Part shown: positions 16,274 to 25,269 of the stretch, in pieces
How the letters are laid out: every line of letters begins with the position of its first letter
How positions within the stretch are numbered: position 1 is the stretch's first letter
DNA from: JAVVXB01 sp036651815
Lineage (GTDB): Bacteria > Bacillota > Clostridia > Christensenellales > CAG-138
NCBI GenBank assembly: GCA_036651815.1
Contig: JAVVXB010000006.1
Span: 1-64,000 of the forward strand
Direction of reading: 5' to 3'
Length of the DNA stretch: 64,000 nt
Notes under the pieces: model-generated
Told to the model about the DNA's origin: nothing
Database searches by the model: none
What the model saw: only the letters and a program-made list of their open reading frames with translations
Translations under genes and position numbers: made by a program

Positions 16274-17599
16274 TCAGATCAAGCGCCAAAGACGGGATGC
16301 ATGTTCGCGACACTTGGCAAATACTTCATCCTTATCAATGGTTGTCAACTGGCGATTCTTCAAAATTAGGTTTCCATTGATCACAACCGTATCCACATTC
16401 CCTGAAAAACCGCTTGTAAGATGCGAATATAGATTGCCGCTGTTTAACTGGGTAGGTTCGCGATAATCGACCGCAATAAAGTCCGCAGCATTACCCGTGA
16501 TCAATGCGCCAACATGCTCAAAAAAAGTGTCCACAACCTTGAAATTATTTTTGTACAGCAGTCGGTCAATCTCATCACGCCCCATGATGCGTGGATCCCG
16601 ATAAAATGCCCGTTGAGCCACTAGAGCAATGGAAAGTTCCTTAAATGAATCATATACAAATCCGTCTCCACCGAGTGCTACGCACACACCATTCTTAAGC
16701 ATCTCCCATACCGGAGCAATCCCCACGGCATTATTCATGTTTGATTGGATATTGTGTGCCACCATAGTACCGTTTTCACGAAAGATTTCCCACTGTTCTG
16801 GGCCAATGTTTACACAGTGTGCAGCGATTGTTTTGTTTCCCAAAATGCCAAAATCGTTCAAACGATTAACCACATGTTTTCCACAGCGACGATAACTATC
16901 ATGCACATCGGCCATATCTTCCGCAACATGAATATGGAAGCCAACGTCCAAAGCGGATGCTTCCGCAGCACAGCATTCCAATGTATCATCCTCGAGAGTA
17001 TAGGAAGCATGAAGACCAAAACTGCCCTGAATCATACCATCCCGTTGATTCCGGTGCGCTTTGATGAACTGTACATTTTCTTTGATGCCGTTTTTACAGC
17101 GCTCCGTTCCGTCGCGATCAGTCACCTCATAGGCCAACACTGCGCGAGCGCCAACGGTATTGACTGCCTTCTCGATCAGTTCAAGCGAACCGATACTGTG
17201 ATTTGGGCTTGCCTGATGGTCGATGTAAGTAGTGGTGCCTGCCTCAACACCCTCGATCAGTCCCATCATAGCGCTGTAATAATTCATGTCATCATCCAGC
17301 AGCTTGTCAACCTTCCACCACATATTGCTCAAAATCTGCTGCCAATTGCACATGGGCGCCGACAGCGGAATACCACGCACAAATTGGCCGTAGAAGTGGC
17401 TATGACTATGAATGTTACCCGGCAGAACGACCATGCCATGCAGATCCATCTCCAATGCATGCTCCGGTTTCTGATAATCCTTCATCTCACCGATGGAAAT
17501 AATTTTACCATCGTTTACGGTTATGTATCCAGAAGCATGATAGGTAGATTCATCATTCATTGTGAAAATTTTTGCGTTTTTATATACGGTGGTACTCAT
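16274..17599 (-). CDS. ssnA: SsnA-like amidohydrolase/aminohydrolase
   Basis: 441 aa, the same length class as E. coli SsnA. Metal-dependent amidohydrolase: first metal motif HSHSHFYGQFVRG (~residue 63), HIHVAEDM (~233), AAHC (~268), and the active-site aspartate in LGGDGF (~303). The TYIDHQASPNHSIGSL and SNMNNAVG segments are SsnA-like. In E. coli and gut anaerobes ssnA sits in the purine/uric-acid cluster with ygeY, hyuA and xdhD, as here. The ATG at 17599 follows GAGGGA. It is the last gene of the run, 45 bp before the terminator. Confidence 0.88.
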   Translation of the reverse strand: MSTTVYKNAKIFTMNDESTYHASGYITVNDGKIISIGEMKDYQKPEHALEMDLHGMVVLPGNIHSHSHFYGQFVRGIPLSAPMCNWQQILSNMWWKVDKLLDDDMNYYSAMMGLIEGVEAGTTTYIDHQASPNHSIGSLELIEKAVNTVGARAVLAYEVTDRDGTERCKNGIKENVQFIKAHRNQRDGMIQGSFGLHASYTLEDDTLECCAAEASALDVGFHIHVAEDMADVHDSYRRCGKHVVNRLNDFGILGNKTIAAHCVNIGPEQWEIFRENGTMVAHNIQSNMNNAVGIAPVWEMLKNGVCVALGGDGFVYDSFKELSIALVAQRAFYRDPRIMGRDEIDRLLYKNNFKVVDTFFEHVGALITGNAADFIAVDYREPTQLNSGNLYSHLTSGFSGNVDTVVINGNLILKNRQLTTIDKDEVFAKCREHASRLWRLI

Positions 17600-17611
17600 G
17601 TTTTCCCTCAC

Positions 17612-18862
17612 TTAATTCTTGCCGGACAGATAGTTTTCAATTGCCGCAGCCGACGCCTTCCCCTCGGCAACCGCGCGGACAACCGTCTCGCCACCGTTAG
17701 CAGCATCGCCGCCGATGAAGAGCTTACACTGAGCTTCCGATGTCTTAAAGATAGCGGGTGTCAACGCGTTGACATCCTTTCCTGTGGCGGTAATCAGCAA
17801 CGAAGCCTCCATGATGCGCTGTCGCTCGTTCTGAACAATGGGTTTGCGTCTTCCATCTGTATCCGGCGCACCGAGGGCTACCGGGGCAAGCGTCACACCG
17901 TTGAGAATTCCATCCGCTTCAGTAATGCCCGTAATCTGGGTTTGAAAGAGAAATTCCACGCCGGCTTCAATGGCCAATAATCGTTCATCCTTCCAAGCGG
18001 GCATCTCCTTCTGGCTACGTCGGTAGCACAGCAATACGCGTTCCGCGCCAAGGTGCTTTGCCGTCATCGCCGCGTCAATTGCAGTATTTCCGCCACCCTG
18101 AATATAGGTGGTTCCATGCAAACTAGCCTGATCGAATGTGTCGCTGTTCGCTTTCTGCAGGAATCGTTCAGCAGTGTAAATATTTCTAACGTCAGACTGA
18201 ATGCTCTGACGAGGATTGCCAAGTCCACAGGCAAGATAGACTGCATCGTATTCCTTTGTGATGACAGCGGCTAAAGTCTCGTCCACCACCGTATTCAGCT
18301 TCAACACCACGCCATCCGCTAAAAGTTGCTCCAACTCCCGCATGTATACCTGCTTGTCCAGCCGATTATTGGGAATCTCTTCCATCGGAACGCCACCAAG
18401 ACGGTCGCTCTTTTCAAACAAGGTCACTTGATAGCCACTCTTGCGGAGCAATGCCGCAGCTGTCACGCCACTTGGACCACCGCCAATAATTGCCACACGC
18501 GCGGCCTTCTCCTCCATCTGCTCCGGCTGCCAGCTTGCATCGTTTTCTACAGCTTTCATCATTGTATACGCCTGTAAAGCAGAAATGGGGATCACATTTC
18601 CGATTTTCCCGCAATTGCAGTTTTCCTGGCATAACGTTGCCGATGGACACACCTGCCCACAGACGAACCCGAGCGGATTGCCCTCTTTAATCGTCTGTGC
18701 AGCGCCGATCCAATCGCCGGTAGCAATTCGGTGCACAAAGCGCGGTACGTCTATGCCGGCCGGGCAGGCTTTGCTGCAAGGTGCATCATAGCACTTGAGA
18801 CAGCGGTTAGCCTCAGCAATTGCCTGAGCCTCATTCATCGTGGGCATGCTTATTTGTTTCAT
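17612..18862 (-). CDS. preT: PreT-like NAD-dependent dihydropyrimidine dehydrogenase FAD/Fe-S subunit
   Basis: 416 aa, close to E. coli PreT (about 412). Cysteine-rich N-terminal half (CLKCYDAPCSKACP at ~22-35, CGQVCP, CQENCNC) binds two [4Fe-4S] clusters; GGGPSG (~128) and GGGNTA (~254) bind FAD and NAD(P)H. With PreA it reduces uracil/thymine to the dihydro compound, or runs in reverse. It is followed by ssnA (12 bp) and preceded by preA (15 bp). In other purine clusters YgfK, a related fused protein, takes this place. Confidence 0.9.
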   Translation of the reverse strand: MKQISMPTMNEAQAIAEANRCLKCYDAPCSKACPAGIDVPRFVHRIATGDWIGAAQTIKEGNPLGFVCGQVCPSATLCQENCNCGKIGNVIPISALQAYTMMKAVENDASWQPEQMEEKAARVAIIGGGPSGVTAAALLRKSGYQVTLFEKSDRLGGVPMEEIPNNRLDKQVYMRELEQLLADGVVLKLNTVVDETLAAVITKEYDAVYLACGLGNPRQSIQSDVRNIYTAERFLQKANSDTFDQASLHGTTYIQGGGNTAIDAAMTAKHLGAERVLLCYRRSQKEMPAWKDERLLAIEAGVEFLFQTQITGITEADGILNGVTLAPVALGAPDTDGRRKPIVQNERQRIMEASLLITATGKDVNALTPAIFKTSEAQCKLFIGGDAANGGETVVRAVAEGKASAAAIENYLSGKN

Positions 18863-18877
18863 TCCGTTGTCTCCTTT

Positions 18878-20071
18878 CTATTTCCGTTTGAGAACCATGC
18901 ATCCACCAACCGGGCAAACCGACTGACATACGCCGCAACCGCGGCACTTGGTCTCGTCAATCACCGGACCATTTTCCGTCAATGAAATGGCATTATATCC
19001 GCCATCTCGGCATGCAATATAACAAGCATTGTCACGGATACAAGTCGAAGAATTGATGGATGAAACAACCTTCACCTCCCGGTCAAGATTCTCATGTTCT
19101 GCAAAGGTGTTCAGAGACTGTCCAACCATATTTTGAAGCGATTTAAAGTCCTTCTCTTCCATATAGTTAGATAATCCAGCCTGTAAATCTTCCACCATCT
19201 CATATCCATAGCGTATGATAGCCGTGCAAACCTGCAGGTTGCTGGCACCTAATAGCAGGAATTCCGCTGCATCCTGCCAAGTACTTAAACCCCCAACACC
19301 TGCAACAGGAAGCCCTACATTTTGGGCAATTTCCGCAATGCATGCCATAGCGATTGGTTTAATTGCCGGTCCCGACATGCCGCAAAAAGTTGATTTTCCA
19401 CGTACGCTAAGCCGTGGTTCTAACGTATCCAGGTTGATGCCTGAAAATCCGCGCACGGTATCGATGGCACACAGCGCATCTGCTCCACCCTCCTTGGCCG
19501 CGTGGCCAATTGCGGATAAATCAGTGACAATGGGTGCCAACTTCACAATAATTGGCGTATCCTTGGTCAATGCAGACTTAATCCATCCAGTTACTTCACG
19601 AGTAAGGGTCGGATCGTTAACCGGAATAGTGCCGTCCCCCTCGCCTTGTGGGCAGGACATGCTGCATTCAATCATATCTACGCCAGCCTTCTCCAGTTTG
19701 GAAACCAGTTCTTCCCACTGGGCGCGCGTGCTGGCCATGATACTGCCGATGACCCTATGCTCAGGAAACTTTGCTTTCAAATACCGAATATCCGTGCAGA
19801 TTTCATCGATATGCCGTTCGGAGATCAAATCAATGTTATAAAAAGCCGCATGGCGCTTATCTTTATAGGAAAGTCCGCCCATCATGGGATAGACCAAGTC
19901 AACAATCTCCGACTCCACGGACGTAGTTTTAAACACTGCTCCGCCCCAGCCTGCCTCAAAGGCCCGCTCCACACGCGCACGCGTATCAGAGGGTGGAGAA
20001 GCCGCCACGGTGAACGGGTTAACAAAATGTTTTCCGCAAAAATCAATGGATAAATCCTGTCTGGTTCTCAA
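18878..20071 (-). CDS. preA: PreA-like dihydropyrimidine dehydrogenase catalytic subunit
   Basis: 397 aa. Dihydroorotate-dehydrogenase-like TIM barrel with FMN (NPFTVAASPPS near the start, IECSMSCPQGEG with the likely catalytic cysteine at ~140, GVGGLSTWQDA at ~258) and a C-terminal ferredoxin domain (CRGCGVCQSVCP). The first cluster motif is unusual (CIRDNACYIAC). Start is TTG with GGAGG 8 nt upstream. Partner of PreT just downstream. The natural substrate may be a reduced or oxidised ring other than uracil, given the neighbours. Confidence 0.9.
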   Translation of the reverse strand: MRTRQDLSIDFCGKHFVNPFTVAASPPSDTRARVERAFEAGWGGAVFKTTSVESEIVDLVYPMMGGLSYKDKRHAAFYNIDLISERHIDEICTDIRYLKAKFPEHRVIGSIMASTRAQWEELVSKLEKAGVDMIECSMSCPQGEGDGTIPVNDPTLTREVTGWIKSALTKDTPIIVKLAPIVTDLSAIGHAAKEGGADALCAIDTVRGFSGINLDTLEPRLSVRGKSTFCGMSGPAIKPIAMACIAEIAQNVGLPVAGVGGLSTWQDAAEFLLLGASNLQVCTAIIRYGYEMVEDLQAGLSNYMEEKDFKSLQNMVGQSLNTFAEHENLDREVKVVSSINSSTCIRDNACYIACRDGGYNAISLTENGPVIDETKCRGCGVCQSVCPVGGCMVLKRK

Positions 20072-20087
20072 CTTGTTATCCTCCTAG

Positions 20088-21110
20088 TTATCTTTGTACG
20101 CGTCCAGAACCGTCGCCGCCTGCCAGCTTTTCAACCTCAGAAACGGTTGCAATATTATAGTCGCCTTCGATAGTCTGCTTGAGGCAACTTGCCGCCACAG
20201 CAAATTCCAAAGCGTCCGCATCGGATTTATTTCCCAGCAGTGAATAGATGAGCCCTGCGCCGAAGCTATCGCCGCCGCCCACACGATCCACGATATGTAC
20301 GGCATAAATCTTGCTAAAGTGTGCTACTCCATCCGCATAGATCATGGCTGACCAATCATTGTCATTGGCAGATTTGGAGGAACGCAGGGTGATTGCTACC
20401 TTTTGAAAACCAAATCGCTCTGTCAACTGCTTTGCAACGCTCACGTAACCATCATGATTCAGTTTGCCAGAGGAGATATCACTGTTTTCAGCATGGATAT
20501 TAAATACATCCGCCGCATCCTCCTCATTAGCAATGCAGATATCCACGTACTGCATCAGCTCCGCCATCACCATGCCCGCCTTTTCATGGCTCCAAAGATT
20601 CTTCCGGTAATTCAGGTCGCAACTGACCGTCAGCCCGTGACGTTTTGCTGCAATCAGCGCATCCTTGCAAAGGGCAGCCGCCTTGTCGGAAATAGCGGGC
20701 GTAATTCCAGTAAAATGAAACCACGCAGCATCATTAAAAACTACATCCCAATCGAAATCAGTTGGTTCCGCCTCAGCGATTGCTGATCCAGCGCGGTCAT
20801 AGATCACCTTGGAGGCTCGCTGGGAAGCACCTTTTTCCAGATAATAGATTCCCAATCGATTGCCGCTACGGGTAATCATGGAAGTATCCACGCCATAGCG
20901 TCGAAGAGTATTGACTGCAGCCTGTCCGATTTCATTTTTGGGAACCTTGGTCACAAAAGCTACATTTGCACCAAAATTTGCCAGTGAAATGGCTACGTTC
21001 GCTTCGCCGCCTCCATAGACAGCGGTGAAAGTTTCCGCCTGCAAAAAACGTTCATATCCCGGCGGGGCAAGACGCAGCATGATTTCGCCAAATGTTACGA
21101 TTCGTTTCAT
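20088..21110 (-). CDS. kdgK: PfkB-family sugar kinase, 2-keto-3-deoxygluconate kinase-like
   Basis: 340 aa ribokinase-fold kinase: GGGEANVAISLANFGA (~residues 33-48) and the catalytic GGGDSFGAGL (~residue 276) with its base aspartate. The closest characterised type is KDG kinase, supported by the adjacent KDPG aldolase (14 bp away). Together they would convert 2-keto-3-deoxygluconate to pyruvate and glyceraldehyde 3-phosphate. Why a KDG branch sits inside a nucleobase-type cluster is unclear. GGGAGG precedes the ATG. Confidence 0.87.
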   Translation of the reverse strand: MKRIVTFGEIMLRLAPPGYERFLQAETFTAVYGGGEANVAISLANFGANVAFVTKVPKNEIGQAAVNTLRRYGVDTSMITRSGNRLGIYYLEKGASQRASKVIYDRAGSAIAEAEPTDFDWDVVFNDAAWFHFTGITPAISDKAAALCKDALIAAKRHGLTVSCDLNYRKNLWSHEKAGMVMAELMQYVDICIANEEDAADVFNIHAENSDISSGKLNHDGYVSVAKQLTERFGFQKVAITLRSSKSANDNDWSAMIYADGVAHFSKIYAVHIVDRVGGGDSFGAGLIYSLLGNKSDADALEFAVAASCLKQTIEGDYNIATVSEVEKLAGGDGSGRVQR

Positions 21111-21123
21111 GATTGTTACCTCC

Positions 21124-22086
21124 CTAGTTATTCACGAGATGAACAGCAAAGCCGCCCATTTCACCTTCCAGATAAACGACCTTATACCTGCCGGCATCAT
21201 CATATTTGGCAGTTGTCATGTCCGGCCGAATGCCCCGCTCGCCAAGATAGTTCAACGCTCGGGTAATGTTGTTGACCCCAATAGCGATGTGACCATTTTG
21301 ACCAAGGAATGGGCGCTTCATCACCTCTACGATCCCGCCAGCAAAAACCGAACTATTCCCTTCTTTCACTGGAAGCGACAGCAATGCAGCGAAAGTAGAT
21401 GCTATTTGTAGAGCGCTGTCGTCATCCGGCTGATTGATGCCGATGTGCTTCAGCGTCACGCCCATCACTAGCGAAACCGCCTCGCGGACGATGGCGGTGA
21501 TGCCGCAAAAATCGTCTTTTGCCAGCAGATCAGCAGGCGCAAGCCAGCTACCGCCGCAAGCTAAAATTTTATCATAAGCCAAATACTCATTGAGATTCTT
21601 TATGTTGATACCGCCCGTCGGTATATATTTGATCTGCGAATAGGGTGCTGCAATCGCCTTGATATACTTTAGGCCACCAGTCTGCTCAGCCGGAAAAAAT
21701 TTCACTACATCCAGACCACAATCAATAGCGCATTCAATATCCGATGGATTAGAGCAGCCCGGTGTAATTGGTATCCCCAATTCAATGCAGTGATGCACAA
21801 CCTTTTCATTTAGTCCAGGACTGACGATAAATTTTGCGCCCGCTGAAACAGCTCGATCCACCTGTTCACAATTGATGACCGTTCCGGCGCCAACAAGCAT
21901 CTCCGGAACCTCCGAATTCATGCGACGGATCGCCTCCTCCGCGCAGGCCGTACGAAAGGTAATCTCAGCAAGGGGAAGTCCGCCAGCGCACATAGCCCTT
22001 GCAAGCGGCACCGCTTTAAGCGGGTCTTCAATTTTAATTACGGGTACAATACCATATGCACCAATTTGTTCCAGAATTTTGTTCAT
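21124..22086 (-). CDS. eda: KDPG/KHG aldolase fused to a VOC-type C-terminal domain
   Basis: 320 aa, about 110 longer than a plain Eda. Residues 1-205 are a class I aldolase with EITFRT (~44) and the Schiff-base lysine in VVKFFPAEQ (~131). Residues ~210-320 (LKHIGINQPDDDSALQIA ... GHIAIGVNNITRALNYL ... YLEGEMGGFAVHLV) look like a glyoxalase/VOC domain. The gene is 4 bp after ygeY and 14 bp before kdgK. The extra domain may bind the same sugar acid or tune activity. Aldolase half confident, VOC call moderate. Confidence 0.88.
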   Translation of the reverse strand: MNKILEQIGAYGIVPVIKIEDPLKAVPLARAMCAGGLPLAEITFRTACAEEAIRRMNSEVPEMLVGAGTVINCEQVDRAVSAGAKFIVSPGLNEKVVHHCIELGIPITPGCSNPSDIECAIDCGLDVVKFFPAEQTGGLKYIKAIAAPYSQIKYIPTGGINIKNLNEYLAYDKILACGGSWLAPADLLAKDDFCGITAIVREAVSLVMGVTLKHIGINQPDDDSALQIASTFAALLSLPVKEGNSSVFAGGIVEVMKRPFLGQNGHIAIGVNNITRALNYLGERGIRPDMTTAKYDDAGRYKVVYLEGEMGGFAVHLVNN

Positions 22087-22089
22087 TGT

Positions 22090-23271
22090 CTATTCCTCCA
22101 TCAGCAGCGCTTCCATGATACACGTATATCCCTTGAACGAGCTTTTCAGCTGATCAATTTCGATATACTCATCCACAGTATGCGCAAGATTTTCCATAGA
22201 AGGACCAAATCCAATGGTCCGAATACCTGCTTCTCCAGCATAGTGGCTTCCATTTGTGCAGAAATTGTACTGGGTGATGGCCGGATTGATTCCAGCCGCA
22301 TCCATACGTGCCTTCACCTTTTGAATATAATCCGCTTCCGAATCCTCCAGCCAAGCTGGAAAGAATCGTTCACCATGAATCGTCTCGCCTGTATAGCACG
22401 GTTCATCTCCAACCGTGTAGAAAGCATGCGCACGAATCGATGGATCCTCCTGATGAAGTTCTTCGATGCACTGCAGAATCGGCATCAGCACGGTTTGGGT
22501 GGTCTCGCCAGTCAGGAGTCTGCGATCATAGGTCGCCACGCAATCATCCGGCACCACCGATGCGCCCGGATATGGCAAGGATTTGATATCTGTCAATTCC
22601 AGAATACCTTTCCCAAGACGCGGGCACACAGGCGGCTGAATCGTCCGAATCTTTTCGATCAGTCGGCACATGGCATATACTGCGTTGATACCCTTCTCTG
22701 GATTCGCAGAATGAGCATTTTTTCCAAACGTCTCCACCTTGATCTCTGCGCGTCCTCTCTGCCCAATCTTCAAATTCAGTTCAGAAGCCTCGCCAATGAT
22801 AACGATATCTGGTTGGATCAGTTCGCGTACCAAGCGGCAAGCCACACCCTCGAAACACTCCTCATGAACGACACCCGCCACATGAATGCTGCCAGCGAAC
22901 GAACGATCGGTATCCTTTGCAAACGAAGCAGCGGCACATGCCATGGCTGCAACCGCTCCCTTCATATCCGAAGCACCCCGACCATAAATTCGATCATTTT
23001 CAATTTCAGCGGCAAAGGGTGGATGCGTCCAAACGGAGGGATCCGTTACAGGCACGGTATCAATATGTCCGTCAAAAAGCAATGCAGGCCCCGGCTTTTT
23101 GCCAAAGATGCTCCCGATGATGTTGCCATATGCATCCACTTGAATTTTATCAAAGTGATTTTGGGTAAAGAATTCGGATAATGTGTCTGCTACTCGATTC
23201 TCCTGCCCCGAATAGCTTTTCGCCTGAATCAGCGACTGAGTCAGCGCAACCAGTATTTCGTTTCGATCCAT
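22090..23271 (-). CDS. ygeY: M20 metallohydrolase, YgeY-like
   Basis: 393 aa zinc amidohydrolase of the ArgE/DapE/M20 family: FDGHIDTVP (~residue 67), GRGASDMKG (~100), HEECFEG (~138) and a C-terminal NLAHTVDEYI supply metal ligands. Length and neighbours (hyuA, ssnA, molybdenum hydroxylase) match YgeY, linked to anaerobic purine breakdown, where it would hydrolyse a ring-opened ureido or amide intermediate. Four bp separate it from eda downstream. The exact substrate is inferred from context only. Confidence 0.85.
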   Translation of the reverse strand: MDRNEILVALTQSLIQAKSYSGQENRVADTLSEFFTQNHFDKIQVDAYGNIIGSIFGKKPGPALLFDGHIDTVPVTDPSVWTHPPFAAEIENDRIYGRGASDMKGAVAAMACAAASFAKDTDRSFAGSIHVAGVVHEECFEGVACRLVRELIQPDIVIIGEASELNLKIGQRGRAEIKVETFGKNAHSANPEKGINAVYAMCRLIEKIRTIQPPVCPRLGKGILELTDIKSLPYPGASVVPDDCVATYDRRLLTGETTQTVLMPILQCIEELHQEDPSIRAHAFYTVGDEPCYTGETIHGERFFPAWLEDSEADYIQKVKARMDAAGINPAITQYNFCTNGSHYAGEAGIRTIGFGPSMENLAHTVDEYIEIDQLKSSFKGYTCIMEALLMEE

Positions 23272-23308
23272 CGCTTGTTCCCTCCTGTATTGGAAATGTC
23301 AATTTTTT

Positions 23309-24688
23309 TTACAGCATGTCTAGATCAGCCGGCAAACGGCGTTTAAGGAATCTTCCTAAGCCGCGCATTCCTTGAAACATACCGTTTTTCGCCAGCACAC
23401 GGCCGCAAGAAATCGTCATGAAAATTCGCTGATCGAGCTGCATCCCTTCAAAAGGCGTATAATCGCTCTGTTCATGTAACGTGGCAACCGTCAAAGGATA
23501 AGGGTTACAGGACTCAATCAATACAATATCCGCGTCACTTCCCAGTGCAATGGTTCCTTTCTGCGGATAGATTCCATATAACTTGGCGACATCCGTGGAA
23601 AGCAGGTGAACCAGTCGTTCCATGGAAAGTCTTCCCGAGGAAACACCGGCTGTTAGCATCACTGGAACCCTCGTTTCTATGCCCGGTAACCCGCCTGGAA
23701 TTTCATAGAACTTATCAGAAACATGCTTTTGCGACAAATAAAAACTACAGTCATCTGTCCCAATCGTAAACTTAACCCCGTCCTCCAGCGCTTTCCACAG
23801 CCGTTCTTGGTCCGCCCGACCACGGATGGGTGGATTGACAATGTATCTCGCACCGTCCTCCCCCCCATAGACTTCCTGCGTTAACATCAAGTAGTGGGGA
23901 CAAGTCTCGCCAATAACCATCTGCCCACTCGCCTGCGCAGAAGTAATCTCTTCCACTCCAAATGCTGAGGTAACGTGACGAATGAGCAGCTTTGCGCCAG
24001 TCTTTTTTGCCAAGGAAATCACCCCGGCAATGGCGCTTTTCTCGCTGGAATCCGGCCTGCTTTGAGGAAAAAATGCGACACCCGTCTTTCCGCCGGCAAT
24101 CAACCGGTCGGTCTGCGCAAGAATCTCCTCCTCCGCTTCTGCATGGACGGTTGCAAGCGCGCCGTTTTCGGCAATAACCATGAACGCCTTCTCCATATCA
24201 TTTGGAGCAACATATAGTCCACCTGCTTTATAAGCGGTGTAAAACTTGAAGGACGTCACCCCCCGCTCCATCAGACGCGGAATATCTTTCAGCGTTGCAT
24301 CATTGATATCTGTCAGGGTGCAGTGCAGCGAATAGTCCACAACGGATGTCTTTGCCAGCTGTAAACGTGCTTCAAAAGCCTCCATAGCCGACCCGCCACG
24401 CACTTGATCCGCAAAATCGATTAGTGTGGTAACCCCACCGATAGCCCCAGCGACGGTGCCATCATAAAAATCGTTCATAGTCCGCGTGCCACCGAAGGAC
24501 AGTAGCATATGCGCATGGGTCTCGATTGCACCAGGTATCGCAATCTTACCGCTGCAATCAATGGTACGGTTTGCCTTGTCTGTGAGATGGCCCAGACAAA
24601 CGATCATTCCGCCAGAAATACCAATGTCCAGACGGCCCAGATCCTCCGGTGCAAAAACATGTGCATTTCTTAACAATAGATCAAGCAT
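23309..24688 (-). CDS. hyuA: Dihydropyrimidinase/hydantoinase family amidohydrolase
   Basis: 459 aa, the size of E. coli HyuA (461). Binuclear metal site: ETHAHM (~residue 57), the carbamylated lysine in TSFKFYTAYK (~150), HAEAEEE (~183), RHVTSAFG (~238) and the catalytic aspartate in GTDDCSF (~315). It opens cyclic amides such as dihydrouracil, hydantoin or a purine-derived ring. The ATG at 24688 follows GGGAGG by 7 nt. It precedes the YgeY-like hydrolase, a natural two-step pair of ring opening then linear amide hydrolysis. Confidence 0.9.
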   Translation of the reverse strand: MLDLLLRNAHVFAPEDLGRLDIGISGGMIVCLGHLTDKANRTIDCSGKIAIPGAIETHAHMLLSFGGTRTMNDFYDGTVAGAIGGVTTLIDFADQVRGGSAMEAFEARLQLAKTSVVDYSLHCTLTDINDATLKDIPRLMERGVTSFKFYTAYKAGGLYVAPNDMEKAFMVIAENGALATVHAEAEEEILAQTDRLIAGGKTGVAFFPQSRPDSSEKSAIAGVISLAKKTGAKLLIRHVTSAFGVEEITSAQASGQMVIGETCPHYLMLTQEVYGGEDGARYIVNPPIRGRADQERLWKALEDGVKFTIGTDDCSFYLSQKHVSDKFYEIPGGLPGIETRVPVMLTAGVSSGRLSMERLVHLLSTDVAKLYGIYPQKGTIALGSDADIVLIESCNPYPLTVATLHEQSDYTPFEGMQLDQRIFMTISCGRVLAKNGMFQGMRGLGRFLKRRLPADLDML

Positions 24689-24753
24689 TCTGTTCCTCCC
24701 GTTGCAAACTTCAGTCCCCTTTTCCTTCGCATCATCCAGCAAATTCCACTAAC

Positions 24754-25269
24754 TTACTCTTTTGTATCCGCTCGGATTTCCCATCCGGCGCGTTCAATGG
24801 CGTTGATAATGGGTATATATCCGGTACAACGGCAAAGATTGCCAGAGATGGCCGTGCGTATCTCCTCCCGGGTAGGATTGTCATTGTGCATCAGCAGCGC
24901 ATAGGCGCTCATCAGCATGCCCGGTGTACAAAACCCGCACTGAATGGCATCGCCTTCCACAAAACACTTTTGTAAGATACTGCCGATGATCGTTTCAGAC
25001 AATCCTTCCACGGTGCGTACTTCTTTATTTTCCAGTTGGAACGCAGCCAACATGCAGGAGTTCACCGCCTCACCATTGAGAACAATTGTACAGCAGCCAC
25101 ATTCCCCAACACCGCATCCTTCCTTGGTACCGGTCATCCCCAGCACGTTTCTCAGCACATCCAATGCACGCATCTCTGGAGATGCCTGCACAATCACCAT
25201 CTTCTCATTGAGTACAAAGTGTAAATTCTGCACTGTTTCATCAGGTATTGCTGCAAAGTAATTATTCAT
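24754..25269 (-). CDS. Molybdenum hydroxylase [2Fe-2S] subunit (XdhC/CoxS type)
   Basis: 171 aa with both [2Fe-2S] motifs of the xanthine-dehydrogenase family: plant-type GCGVGECGCC...C (~52-73) and CGFCTPGM...CRCTGY (~115-155). N-terminal ~15 residues extend beyond the usual start. It overlaps the FAD-subunit gene by 8 bp and follows the large subunit, giving the order large-FAD-FeS in transcription. A second such subunit is encoded at 29590-30069. Confidence 0.93.
   Translation of the reverse strand: MNNYFAAIPDETVQNLHFVLNEKMVIVQASPEMRALDVLRNVLGMTGTKEGCGVGECGCCTIVLNGEAVNSCMLAAFQLENKEVRTVEGLSETIIGSILQKCFVEGDAIQCGFCTPGMLMSAYALLMHNDNPTREEIRTAISGNLCRCTGYIPIINAIERAGWEIRADTKE

Noticed and set aside
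16745..17980. Long plus-strand open frame (about 411 codons)
   Set aside because: It lies antisense to ssnA and preT, has no ribosome site and its translation has no domain; it is a by-product of codon bias in the real minus-strand genes.
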